A stretch of 13,303 nucleotides of DNA from Actinomycetes bacterium (GCA_021846725.1 JAJZWK010000037.1:1-13303), one strand, 5' to 3'. Counted from the first letter of the stretch, positions 1 to 7,211 are shown. Notes: generated by a model from the sequence alone, not told the origin. Numbers and translations: made by a program.

Positions 1-581
1 ACAACTACAGGGTAGTAGCATATGATTTTGGAATCAAGCATACGATACTCGACCATCTAAAACAGTTCGCCAGAGTGTCGGTAGTGCCTGCAGGATTCGC
101 TGCCAATGATGCACTCTCTCTCGACCCTGATATAGTATTCCTGTCCAATGGTCCCGGCGATCCAGCTGCTCTGGACTTACAGGCCAGCATAGTCTCTGAC
201 CTCATAGGACATATCCCAATCTTTGGAATATGTCTCGGACACCAAATCTTGGCACGTGCTATAGGTGCTGAAACCTACAAGCTGCCGTTTGGTCATCATG
301 GAGGTAATCATCCTGTCAAAAGGTTGGCTACCGGTAGAGTAGAAGTAACCAGCCAAAATCACAACTACGCAGTCAGCAGTAATTCACTGAAATCGTGTGG
401 TGCAATGGTCACACACGTAAACCTGAACGACGGGGTAGTAGAGGGCATGTGTGTGGACAATGCCCGAATTGAGTCGGTGCAGTATCACCCCGAATCATCA
501 CCTGGTCCGCACGATTCTGCGTATCTCTTCGACTCGTTGAAAAAGTTGATACAAGATAATAGGTCGGCACGAGATAGTTAG
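1..581 (+). CDS. carA: Carbamoyl-phosphate synthase small (glutaminase) subunit, 5'-truncated by window edge
   Basis: The small subunit hydrolyses glutamine and passes ammonia to CarB for carbamoyl phosphate synthesis, the entry to pyrimidines and arginine. The frame is open from base 3 and has no start inside the window, so the N-terminal CarA domain lies upstream; the GTG at 75 is internal. Visible is nearly the whole class I glutamine amidotransferase domain: YDFGIK near the window edge, SNGPGDP, the nucleophile elbow GICLGHQ with Cys codon at 231-233, GGNHPVK, and QYHPESSPGPHD carrying the catalytic His and Glu. The C-terminus ends at the usual place for the family, with TAG at 579-581. 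The next codon is an in-frame ATG that opens a small ORF. Identification is secure; only the 5' end is missing. Confidence 0.96.
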   Translation, partial: NYRVVAYDFGIKHTILDHLKQFARVSVVPAGFAANDALSLDPDIVFLSNGPGDPAALDLQASIVSDLIGHIPIFGICLGHQILARAIGAETYKLPFGHHGGNHPVKRLATGRVEVTSQNHNYAVSSNSLKSCGAMVTHVNLNDGVVEGMCVDNARIESVQYHPESSPGPHDSAYLFDSLKKLIQDNRSARDS

Positions 582-689
582 ATGATAGAAGACGATGAAC
601 ATGCACAAAAGAATGGACTCCTGTCACAAGATGGTGGGTCACAAGATGGTGGGTCACAAGATGGTGGGTCACAAGAGATGGTGGACTGA
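582..689 (+). CDS. Possible 35-aa small ORF filling the carA-carB gap, with SQDGG repeats
   Basis: An ATG follows the carA TAG directly, in the same frame, and opens 35 sense codons closed by TGA at 687-689, two bases before the carB ATG at 692. The peptide starts MIEDDEHAQKNGLL, then carries three copies of the pentapeptide SQDGG plus a partial fourth, and ends SQEMVD. It is hydrophilic, acidic and has no membrane segment or recognised domain. The exact fit between two stop/start junctions suggests translational coupling along the operon. Alternatives are a C-terminal CarA extension cut off by a nonsense change, or an untranslated spacer that expanded by 15-bp duplications, a length that keeps any frame. 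No ribosome-binding site is evident before its ATG. Function unknown. Confidence 0.33.
   Translation: MIEDDEHAQKNGLLSQDGGSQDGGSQDGGSQEMVD
614..679 (+). repeat. 15-bp tandem repeat between carA and carB
   Basis: Three perfect or near-perfect copies of the 15-mer TCACAAGATGGTGGG stand head to tail, followed by a fourth degenerate copy (TCACAAGAGATGGTGG). The unit equals five codons. Each copy contains a purine/T-rich GGTGGG, and the last GGTGG lies about 7 bases before the carB ATG, where it may serve as a weak ribosome-binding site. Copy number could vary by strand slippage. Confidence 0.85.
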
Positions 690-691
690 CA

Positions 692-3600
692 ATGCCGAAG
701 CGTACTGACATTGAATCTATATTGATAATTGGGTCAGGACCTATAGTGATAGGGCAGGCCTGTGAATTCGACTATTCAGGTACTCAGGCTTGCAAGGTAC
801 TGCGTCAAGAAGGGTACAAAGTAATCCTTGTAAATTCTAATCCTGCAACGATAATGACTGATCCAGATATATCTGATAAGACTTATATCGAGCCATTGGA
901 TATACAAACCGTACAGGCGATTATAGAGCGCGAACACCCTGATGCCTTACTGCCTACATTGGGTGGTCAGACTGCACTTAATCTGGCCATGCAGTTGCAT
1001 AGCTCAGGCATTCTGGATGCAAATGGCGTTCAATTAATAGGTGCTAGTGTAGACGCTATCTCTACCGCAGAAGATCGTGAACGCTTCAAAGAGGCAATGA
1101 TGGGAATTGGATTGGTTGTACCTGCCGCTGATTTTGCTCACAGCCTTGAAGAGGCAGAAAATATAGCCTTATCCATAGGTTTTCCCGTAATGGTACGCCC
1201 CAGTTACGTACTTGGAGGTGCCGGCACTGGAACTGCCGCAGACTTGGACCAGTTCCGTAAGCGTGCGACAGAAGGACTTGCATCCAGCCCTGTACATACC
1301 ATACTGGTCGAACGATCTATAGCCGGCTGGAAGGAGTACGAGCTAGAGCTGATGCGTGACAACAATGATAACTGCGTAGTCGTCTGCTCGATAGAAAATA
1401 TGGATCCCATGGGAGTGCATACAGGCGATTCCATCACGGTTGCCCCTGCTCAGACTCTGTCGGATTGGGAGTATCAACAGATGCGTGATGATGCATTCGC
1501 CTGCATAAGAAGAGTAGGAGTTGAGACAGGCGGATCCAACGTACAGTTTGCCGTAAATCCGCAGGATGGTTCCAGAATGATTATTGAAATGAACCCAAGG
1601 GTATCCCGCTCCTCGGCATTGGCATCAAAGGCCACCGGCTTCCCGATTGCCAAGATTGCAGCAAAACTGGCAGTCGGCTACAGACTTGATGAGATTCCAA
1701 ATGATATAACCTCCAAGACTCCAGCCTGCTTCGAGCCGGTTATCGACTACGTAGTAACCAAGATACCGAGGTGGGCATTTGAAAAGCTACCGGGTGCCCC
1801 GGAACAGCTTGGTACACGCATGCAATCGGTAGGCGAAGTAATGGCCATAGGACGTACATTCCCCGAATCACTTCAAAAAGCGATACGCTCACTAGAAAAG
1901 GGGCACGCCGGACTAAACTGTGACGACAATGAGTCACTATACGACTACCTCAGCAACGATGAACTCCTATCATTGCTATCAGAGCCTACCCCTGACAGAG
2001 TATTTCATCTGGAAGTGGCCATTAGGAGGGGGATCCCGATAGATGAAATCGCACGGCATAGCAAAGTGGACAGCTGGTTCATAAAGCAGATCGAACTGAT
2101 CGTGCTTGCACGCAAAGCGATGGATCGCATGCGCGAATCCGGATCAAGCGTCGATTCTATCGATCAAGAAGCATGGCTTTACCTGAAGAAGTTAGGATTC
2201 TCTGATACCCAGATTGCCTACGCCTTTGGAATCACCGAACAAGAAGCTACAGCAGCGCGCCTTGCTAGTGGCATATACCCATCCTATTCGGCAGTAGACA
2301 CCTGCGCAGGAGAATTTGCCGCATCCACTCCCTATCTCTATTCATCTTATGAACAATCTGGTGACCTCCCACCCTCTGGAAAAAACAGGGTCATGATTCT
2401 TGGCTCAGGTCCCAACCGTATCGGTCAAGGGGTAGAGTTTGACTATTGTTGTGTTCATGCCGTCTTGTCCCTAAGAGATGCCGGTTACGAAACTATCATG
2501 GTAAACTGTAATCCTGAGACCGTATCTACAGATTACGATACCGCAGATCGTCTTTACTTCGAACCGTTGACCAATGAAGACGTTACCAATATAATCAACG
2601 AAGAAAAGAAGTACGACAATGACACCAGTAAACTACTGGGTGTAATAGTAAGTCTGGGTGGCCAGACCCCGCTCAAGCTGGCATCGACAATCCCCAGTGA
2701 TCTTATCCTGGGAACTTCTCCCAACTCTATAGAGGCCGCAGAGGATCGCGGACTGTGGAGTAACCTGCTCAAAAAATTGGGTATTCTGCAACCACCCGGA
2801 GGTATGGCCAGATGTTCCCAAGAAGCACTTGATATCGCCGAAGAAATAGGTTATCCAGTACTGGTGCGCCCAAGTTATGTCCTTGGTGGTCGAGCCATGG
2901 AGATAGTCTATGACCCAGAAAGATTACGTAAAGCCGTCAATGAGATGCAGTCCGTCCTTGCCAGGGAGGGGGCGGGAGAGGAAGAACGCCCTGTCCTGGT
3001 AGACAAATTTCTCGAAGATGCCATAGAGATCGATGTAGATGCTATCAGAGATGTTACCGGCTATACATATATAGGTGGCATCATGGAACACGTCGAAGAA
3101 GCTGGAATACACTCAGGTGACTCGGCCTGTGCAATTCCTCCTCCTACGCTGAGTGAACACATACTGTCTGTGCTCGAATCTCATACTTCACGAATAGCCG
3201 ATGCACTTGAGGTAGTAGGTCTGATAAACATCCAGTATGCTGTAAAAGACTCTGAGGTGTATGTCATAGAGGCAAATCCCAGGGCATCACGCACCGTCCC
3301 GTTTGTCTCCAAAGCTACCGGCGTGCCGCTGGCCAAAATCGCTGCGCGGGTCATGCTGGGTAGTACTCTTCGCGAACTGATGGATCAGGGTATGCTCTCT
3401 CTCGACAACCCGGACGGACGCTCCAGCACAACCGGATATTTCAGTGTAAAGGAAGCTGTTCTTCCGTTTAGCAGATTTCCTGACGTAGATAGCCTACTTG
3501 GACCGGAAATGCGCTCTACAGGAGAGGTAATGGGGGTCAGCAGCTCGTTTGGTATTGCATTCGCCAAGAGCCAGCTTGGTGCCAACGGTAAGTTGCCTAT

Positions 3601-4078
3601 GTCTGGTACCATCTTTATGTCGTTAGCCGACCGCGACAAAGATGCATCCACCAACATCGCATCTACCTTCAATGAGTTGGGCTTTTCGATAGCAGCAACT
3701 GAAGGCACCGCCAACCATCTGGAGTCGCATGGCATCCCAGTAAAAATACGAGTAGCCAAGGTAACTGGCGGGACTGGCGATGACAATACCTCTATCAACT
3801 CAGTTGCTGCACCCGGTCCAACACTCAGTAACGAAAACCTATTGCCCAGTGCAATAGACCTGATATCAGCCGGACAGATACAGTTGGTAATCAACACTCC
3901 ACGCGGTAGAGGGTCCAGAGCCGATGGTCAGTATATACGCAATGCCGCTACCGCTGCTCAAATACCCTGCATTACGACCATTGCTGCAGCTCGCGCCCTG
4001 ACTAATGGACTAAAGGAGTGGTATAACAGCCCATTTAGTGTAATAAGTCTTCAGGAAATACACGGGACTGACCACTAA
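692..4078 (+). CDS. carB: Carbamoyl-phosphate synthase large subunit
   Basis: This 1128-residue subunit makes carbamoyl phosphate from bicarbonate, ammonia delivered by CarA and two ATP. All expected parts are present: the carboxyphosphate half with IIGSGPIVIGQACEFDYSG near residues 12-30 and a full ATP-grasp domain, the oligomerisation region at about 410-550, the carbamoyl-phosphate half opening with ILGSGPNRIGQGVEFDY near 566, and the C-terminal MGS-like allosteric domain from about 965. It is some 55 residues longer than the E. coli enzyme; part of this is an insert of roughly 20 residues after KVTGG in the allosteric domain. The ATG at 692 gives the standard N-terminus MPKRTDI. The TAA stop abuts the pyrD GTG. 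Both ATP-grasp halves look intact. Confidence 0.98.
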   Translation: MPKRTDIESILIIGSGPIVIGQACEFDYSGTQACKVLRQEGYKVILVNSNPATIMTDPDISDKTYIEPLDIQTVQAIIEREHPDALLPTLGGQTALNLAMQLHSSGILDANGVQLIGASVDAISTAEDRERFKEAMMGIGLVVPAADFAHSLEEAENIALSIGFPVMVRPSYVLGGAGTGTAADLDQFRKRATEGLASSPVHTILVERSIAGWKEYELELMRDNNDNCVVVCSIENMDPMGVHTGDSITVAPAQTLSDWEYQQMRDDAFACIRRVGVETGGSNVQFAVNPQDGSRMIIEMNPRVSRSSALASKATGFPIAKIAAKLAVGYRLDEIPNDITSKTPACFEPVIDYVVTKIPRWAFEKLPGAPEQLGTRMQSVGEVMAIGRTFPESLQKAIRSLEKGHAGLNCDDNESLYDYLSNDELLSLLSEPTPDRVFHLEVAIRRGIPIDEIARHSKVDSWFIKQIELIVLARKAMDRMRESGSSVDSIDQEAWLYLKKLGFSDTQIAYAFGITEQEATAARLASGIYPSYSAVDTCAGEFAASTPYLYSSYEQSGDLPPSGKNRVMILGSGPNRIGQGVEFDYCCVHAVLSLRDAGYETIMVNCNPETVSTDYDTADRLYFEPLTNEDVTNIINEEKKYDNDTSKLLGVIVSLGGQTPLKLASTIPSDLILGTSPNSIEAAEDRGLWSNLLKKLGILQPPGGMARCSQEALDIAEEIGYPVLVRPSYVLGGRAMEIVYDPERLRKAVNEMQSVLAREGAGEEERPVLVDKFLEDAIEIDVDAIRDVTGYTYIGGIMEHVEEAGIHSGDSACAIPPPTLSEHILSVLESHTSRIADALEVVGLINIQYAVKDSEVYVIEANPRASRTVPFVSKATGVPLAKIAARVMLGSTLRELMDQGMLSLDNPDGRSSTTGYFSVKEAVLPFSRFPDVDSLLGPEMRSTGEVMGVSSSFGIAFAKSQLGANGKLPMSGTIFMSLADRDKDASTNIASTFNELGFSIAATEGTANHLESHGIPVKIRVAKVTGGTGDDNTSINSVAAPGPTLSNENLLPSAIDLISAGQIQLVINTPRGRGSRADGQYIRNAATAAQIPCITTIAAARALTNGLKEWYNSPFSVISLQEIHGTDH

Positions 4079-5128
4079 GTGTTCAAACAACCCATCCAAT
4101 TCGCAAGATTAGCGGGACGATCCCATATAGACATGTCTGTAGCTGTCGGGACTGTCCATCTCAAGTCCCCAATAATGACTGCATCGGGAACTTCAGGATA
4201 CGGGGTAGAGCTTGCAGGTTACATGGACTTGGAAAAGCTTGGTGCCGTGGTAGTCAAATCAATGGCTGTATTCGATTGGCCGGGAAATCCTGCCCCCAGA
4301 GTCTGCTCGGGTCCGGCATCGATGATCAATTCAGTCGGCCTACAAGGAAGGGGAATATCCTGGTGGCTGAGTAAGCAACTACCTAAATTGGTAGAACATA
4401 GATGTACCGTAATAGCCAGTATCTGGGGAAGGACTCCTGACGATTTCGAACAAGCCGCCAAGCTCTTAGCACCAGCATATGGCATCTCGGCAATCGAGGT
4501 GAACGCGAGCTGCCCAAACATTGAAGATCGCAATCATATCTTCGCCCACTCGGCCATCGCCACTGCCAACATAGTAAGGGCATCATTATCCAGCGGTCTA
4601 CCTGTATGGGTAAAGCTATCGGCGAATACTGCAGATCTTGTAGACATTGCAGGTCATGCCATTGAGGCAGGAGCCGAGGGTATAGTCCTCATCAACACTC
4701 TGCTGGGAATTGCCATTGATATAAATAAGCGCCGTTATGTCCTTGGCTCGGGTCAAGCAGGTGGAGGAGTATCGGGGCCAGCCATACGTCCAGTAGCGCT
4801 GAGAGCAGTACATGATGTCCGTAAAGCCTTTCCAGAGATTGGCATCGTAGGGGTAGGAGGGATATCACGAGGTAGACATGCAGTAGAGATGATGATGGCA
4901 GGAGCAAATGCAGTGCAGGTAGGTACTGCTACGATTCTGGACCCAAGAGCTCCAATCAAAGTACATAAGGAACTCATGAACTGGTGCAGGATGAATAGGG
5001 TCACCAGAGTAAGAGACCTATCGGGATGTATAATTGGCGAGGATGATACAAGCAACTATGCTCCTGAACGCGACTCTGAAAGTGCAGGAAACAAAAGACC
5101 AGACGATACAATCACCGATGAGACGTAA
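4079..5128 (+). CDS. pyrD: Dihydroorotate dehydrogenase, class 1B type
   Basis: PyrD oxidises dihydroorotate to orotate, the fourth step of UMP synthesis, in the cytoplasm. Family features are MTASGTSGYG (about 33-42), WPGNPAPR (68-74), SMINSVGLQG (81-90), NASCPN with the likely catalytic base Cys145, VKLSAN, LINTLLGIAIDI, the FMN-phosphate segment VGVGGI, and GANAVQVGTA. The pattern resembles class 1B, which normally works with the iron-sulfur flavoprotein PyrK; no pyrK is in the window, though it could lie upstream. The GTG start abuts the carB TAA. An ATG at 4133 (residue 19, MSVAVGTVHLKSP) is an alternative start that also fits homologues. The last 30 or so residues form a hydrophilic, acidic tail beyond the usual end of the family. 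Confidence 0.93.
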   Translation: MFKQPIQFARLAGRSHIDMSVAVGTVHLKSPIMTASGTSGYGVELAGYMDLEKLGAVVVKSMAVFDWPGNPAPRVCSGPASMINSVGLQGRGISWWLSKQLPKLVEHRCTVIASIWGRTPDDFEQAAKLLAPAYGISAIEVNASCPNIEDRNHIFAHSAIATANIVRASLSSGLPVWVKLSANTADLVDIAGHAIEAGAEGIVLINTLLGIAIDINKRRYVLGSGQAGGGVSGPAIRPVALRAVHDVRKAFPEIGIVGVGGISRGRHAVEMMMAGANAVQVGTATILDPRAPIKVHKELMNWCRMNRVTRVRDLSGCIIGEDDTSNYAPERDSESAGNKRPDDTITDET

Positions 5129-5187
5129 AAAGTGGCAATTCGCAATCAATTACCCACAAGATCATCAAATAACGGAATAATCAGGAA

Positions 5188-5883
5188 ATGGCAATAACGA
5201 CTGAACAGCTAAAGAACCACTTGGCACTCGCTCTGGACACCGACAGTCTGGATCATGCTTTGGAACTTGCAGAATCATGTAAGGAAGTATTTGGAGTAGT
5301 CAAGGTAGGATTGGAGCTGTATTCAGCATATGGGCCGGAGGTCATTCATAGACTCATAGACAAAGGCTTTCAGGTTTTCGTCGATCTCAAATTATACGAC
5401 ATACCAACCACCGTAGAGAAAGCATCCAGAGTACTGTCAAGATACGGCTGCACCTATCTGACTGTACATGCAGCAGCAGGCAGGGCTGCCCTGACCGCAG
5501 CCGTAAAAGGTGCAGCACGGGGAGGTCATGAATCAGGTAACCTCCCAGCAAAGATATTGGCAGTCACTGTACTCACCAGTGAAGTTGCAACAGAAGAAGA
5601 CCTCATATCCAGGATGGACGTAAGTAGTGATACTGGATGCGATGGAGTAGTATGTGCCGCCAATGATATTCATTTTCTGAAAGAACGCCATCCGAACATG
5701 CTGGCAGTGGTACCTGGCATACGCCCAGCCGGTAGCAAACACCACGACCAGGTAAGGATAGCCACTCCATCTGAAGCTCTCTCGAAAGGAGCAGATCTTC
5801 TCGTAATAGGTAGAGCAGTTACCGAGTCGTCTGATCCGTACAAAGCGGCAATAGCCATCATCGCGGATATAGGAACTACGTAG
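5188..5883 (+). CDS. pyrF: Orotidine 5'-phosphate decarboxylase (short, subfamily 1 type)
   Basis: PyrF decarboxylates OMP to UMP, the final step of the pathway. The 231-residue length and the active-site block match the compact bacterial form: Asp17 in LALALD, Lys39 in VVKVG, and D66-x-K68-x-x-D71-I-P-T-T in FVDLKLYDIPTT, followed by LTVHAAAG, a late VPGIRP segment and GADLLVIGRAVT for phosphate binding. The familiar high-G+C actinobacteria generally carry the longer subfamily 2 enzyme. The ATG at 5188 is the first usable start: the frame has a stop 18 bases upstream (5170-5172). AGGA at 5183-5186 is too close to be a good ribosome-binding site. It lies 59 bp after pyrD and its TAG lies within an 11-bp repeat. 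Confidence 0.96.
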   Translation: MAITTEQLKNHLALALDTDSLDHALELAESCKEVFGVVKVGLELYSAYGPEVIHRLIDKGFQVFVDLKLYDIPTTVEKASRVLSRYGCTYLTVHAAAGRAALTAAVKGAARGGHESGNLPAKILAVTVLTSEVATEEDLISRMDVSSDTGCDGVVCAANDIHFLKERHPNMLAVVPGIRPAGSKHHDQVRIATPSEALSKGADLLVIGRAVTESSDPYKAAIAIIADIGTT

Positions 5884-5936
5884 GAACGACGTAGGAAGGG
5901 ATACAGGAGATACATAAGAAGGACATAGGAACGGCG
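5870..5936 (+). repeat. Degenerate 11-bp repeat spanning the pyrF stop codon
   Basis: Units resembling TAGGAACNRCG occur at 5870-5880, 5881-5891 and (partial) 5892-5900 in tandem, with another at 5926-5936. The TAG of the second unit is the pyrF stop codon. The unit is not a multiple of three, so copy changes would alter the pyrF C-terminus if they occurred before the stop. No convincing terminator hairpin was found in this spacer. Confidence 0.6.
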
Positions 5937-5961
5937 TCAAAAGGACGTAAAACAGCCACCA

Positions 5962-6017
5962 GGAAATTTTTTTACAAAAAACTGGCAAGGTCATCGTTAC
6001 ATGCTATAATGACGTTA
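5962..6017 (+). promoter_or_regulatory. Strong predicted mihF promoter with UP-like element; leaderless start
   Basis: A perfect -10 box TATAAT lies at 6005-6010, preceded by TG at 6002-6003 in the extended -10 arrangement. Seventeen bases upstream, CTGGCA at 5982-5987 matches the -35 consensus at four of six positions. Just before it, 5962-5982 has AAA, seven T, then A-tract, closely matching the enterobacterial UP-element consensus. The +1 base predicted from the -10 box is 6017, the A of the mihF ATG, which implies a leaderless transcript. Leaderless mRNAs are common in actinobacteria. The match is by eye and transcription is not shown. Confidence 0.75.
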
Positions 6018-6334
6018 TGCCAAAACCACCTACTTTGACAACAGAACAAAGACAAGCAGCCTTAGCTAAAGCAGCCAAGGTAAGAAAAGAAAGAGCAGAG
6101 ATCAAGGGTAAGCTCAAAATGGGCAGGATCACCTTGACAGAGCTACTTAAGAAGGCCGATAACGATGAGGTAATAGGCAAAATGAAAGTATTAGCGGTAC
6201 TTGAGTCGTTGCCTGGTCTCGGTAAGGTAAAGGCCAGAAGGATTATGGAGGAGGTAGGCATTAGCGAAACTCGTCGCCTCCAAGGACTCGGTGCAAACCA
6301 GCGTGAAGCACTGGCGAGTCGTATAACCAAGTAA
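6017..6334 (+). CDS. mihF: Integration host factor, actinobacterial type (mIHF)
   Basis: This 105-residue nucleoid-associated DNA-binding protein matches the actinobacterial mIHF family in length and layout. Mycobacterial mIHF assists phage L5 integration and is essential; Streptomyces sIHF compacts DNA and affects development. A basic N-terminal helix region (about 10-45) is followed by the helix-two-turns-helix DNA-binding part at about 57-100, with LESLPGLGKVKARRIMEEVG and TRRLQGLG, the best conserved parts. It lies immediately before gmk, as is usual in the phylum. The ATG at 6017 needs no ribosome-binding site if the predicted promoter is right, and none is visible. It is unrelated in sequence to the alpha/beta IHF of proteobacteria. 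Confidence 0.95.
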   Translation: MPKPPTLTTEQRQAALAKAAKVRKERAEIKGKLKMGRITLTELLKKADNDEVIGKMKVLAVLESLPGLGKVKARRIMEEVGISETRRLQGLGANQREALASRITK

Positions 6335-6353
6335 CTAGTGCTCTATCCTGCAA

Positions 6354-6404
6354 ATAACGATCTTGTAAATAACGTAACGTTATCTGACGAGTCAGGGGCG
6401 TTAT
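6354..6404. promoter_or_regulatory. Cluster of ATAACG / CGTTAT half-sites between mihF and gmk
   Basis: ATAACG occurs at 6354-6359 and 6369-6374 (both within AAATAACG), and its reverse complement CGTTAT at 6378-6383 and 6399-6404. The middle pair forms a 15-bp dyad, ATAACGTAACGTTAT, with 7-bp arms at 6369-6383. The two outer copies could also pair in RNA. No T-run follows, so this is not a simple terminator. The arrangement looks like a protein-binding site in the 158-bp gap before gmk; the regulator is unknown. The heptamer ACGTTAT also occurs at 6012-6018 over the mihF start. Confidence 0.4.
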
Positions 6405-6492
6405 CTGGCAAGGGCAAAGGTATGACTGGAGATATGTCTAGGATGAAGATCCTACTAAAGACATCATCTGTCTGGCAAGAACCCATGTTTAT

Positions 6493-7149
6493 TTGCGGGT
6501 CAAACCACTAGTTCCTCATTACGTGCGCCATTCCAACTTGAAGGAAAGAGCTGCAACCGATACCGGTAAGACTGAAGATAGCAATCGACTGATAGTCGTA
6601 TTGTGTGGTCCTGGAGGAGTGGGGAAGGGAACAGTAGCACGCTTGCTGGTGGCAAAGGATCAGTCATTGTGGCTCAGCAGGTCTTGGACTACACGATCAC
6701 GTAGAGAGGGTGAATCGGAAGATTCCTACTATTTCGTGAGCAAAAGCGAATTCATGTCAATGGCGGATAGGGGGGGGTTTATGGAATGGGCACAATTTTT
6801 AGGCAATCTATATGGTACGCCGTGGCCAAATGAGCTTCCTACCAACAGCGACATACTACTTGAGATAGATGTTCAGGGGGCAACACAAATCAGGAAAAGA
6901 TTTCCCGACTCATTGGTGATCCTACTTTTGGCTCCATCCAGAGATGAACAGCGCAAAAGGCTACAGGAACGGGGAGACAGCAAAGAACATATTGAGTTAC
7001 GTATGAAAGAAGCAGATGCAGAAATTGCATCTGCAAAGAAATTCGCAGATGCAATCGTAATAAATGACTCCCTGGATAGGGCAGTAAGTGAGATAAGTGC
7101 TATTATTAATAACCGAAGATTATCATGCTCAAAGATAAATACACAGTAG
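6493..7149 (+). CDS. gmk: Guanylate kinase
   Basis: Gmk phosphorylates GMP to GDP with ATP. From the TTG at 6493 the protein is 218 residues. It shows the P-loop GPGGVGKGT at 39-47 (the usual GPSG is GPGG here), the GMP-binding part SWTTRSRREGE then YYFVS, EWAQFLGNLYGTP, DILLEIDVQGA, and the lid RGDSKEHIELRM. The start is uncertain: no ATG exists between the upstream stop (6439-6441) and the P-loop. TTG 6493, GTG 6523 (208 aa) and TTG 6538 (203 aa) are possible and none has a good ribosome-binding site. A 29-codon ORF with a well-spaced AAGGG overlaps the start region. Identification is firm, the start is not. Confidence 0.94.
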   Translation: MRVKPLVPHYVRHSNLKERAATDTGKTEDSNRLIVVLCGPGGVGKGTVARLLVAKDQSLWLSRSWTTRSRREGESEDSYYFVSKSEFMSMADRGGFMEWAQFLGNLYGTPWPNELPTNSDILLEIDVQGATQIRKRFPDSLVILLLAPSRDEQRKRLQERGDSKEHIELRMKEADAEIASAKKFADAIVINDSLDRAVSEISAIINNRRLSCSKINTQ

Positions 7150-7179
7150 AGCTTAGGAATATCTGATAATTGTTGGTAT

Positions 7180-7211
7180 GGTAATTGCTGGTAATTGCAG
7201 AGGTGCTGCAA
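7180..7211 (+). repeat. Short direct repeat and small hairpin before rpoZ
   Basis: GGTAATTGC is repeated at 7180-7188 and 7190-7198. It is followed by a hairpin with arms TTGCAG (7195-7200) and CTGCAA (7206-7211) around a 5-base loop. No T-run follows, so termination is not indicated. This occupies part of the 111-bp gmk-rpoZ gap. Confidence 0.4.

Noticed and set aside
614..679. CRISPR-like array
   Set aside because: The repeats are contiguous without spacers and only 15 bases long.
409..711. Minus-strand frame of 100 codons with repeated HHLVT
   Set aside because: It is the antisense reading of the 15-bp tandem repeat and the carA 3' end; the repeat keeps all frames open.
3385..3897. Minus-strand frame of 170 codons inside carB
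   Set aside because: It is antisense to the conserved C-terminal part of CarB, with no family resemblance and no ribosome-binding site.
5936..5975. Terminator between pyrF and mihF
   Set aside because: The seven-T run lacks a stable G+C-rich hairpin before it; it fits better as part of an UP-like promoter element.
5533..5994. Minus-strand frame of 153 codons over pyrF
   Set aside because: It lies opposite conserved PyrF sequence and runs into the mihF promoter region; the Tyr/Ser-rich product looks like a shadow frame.
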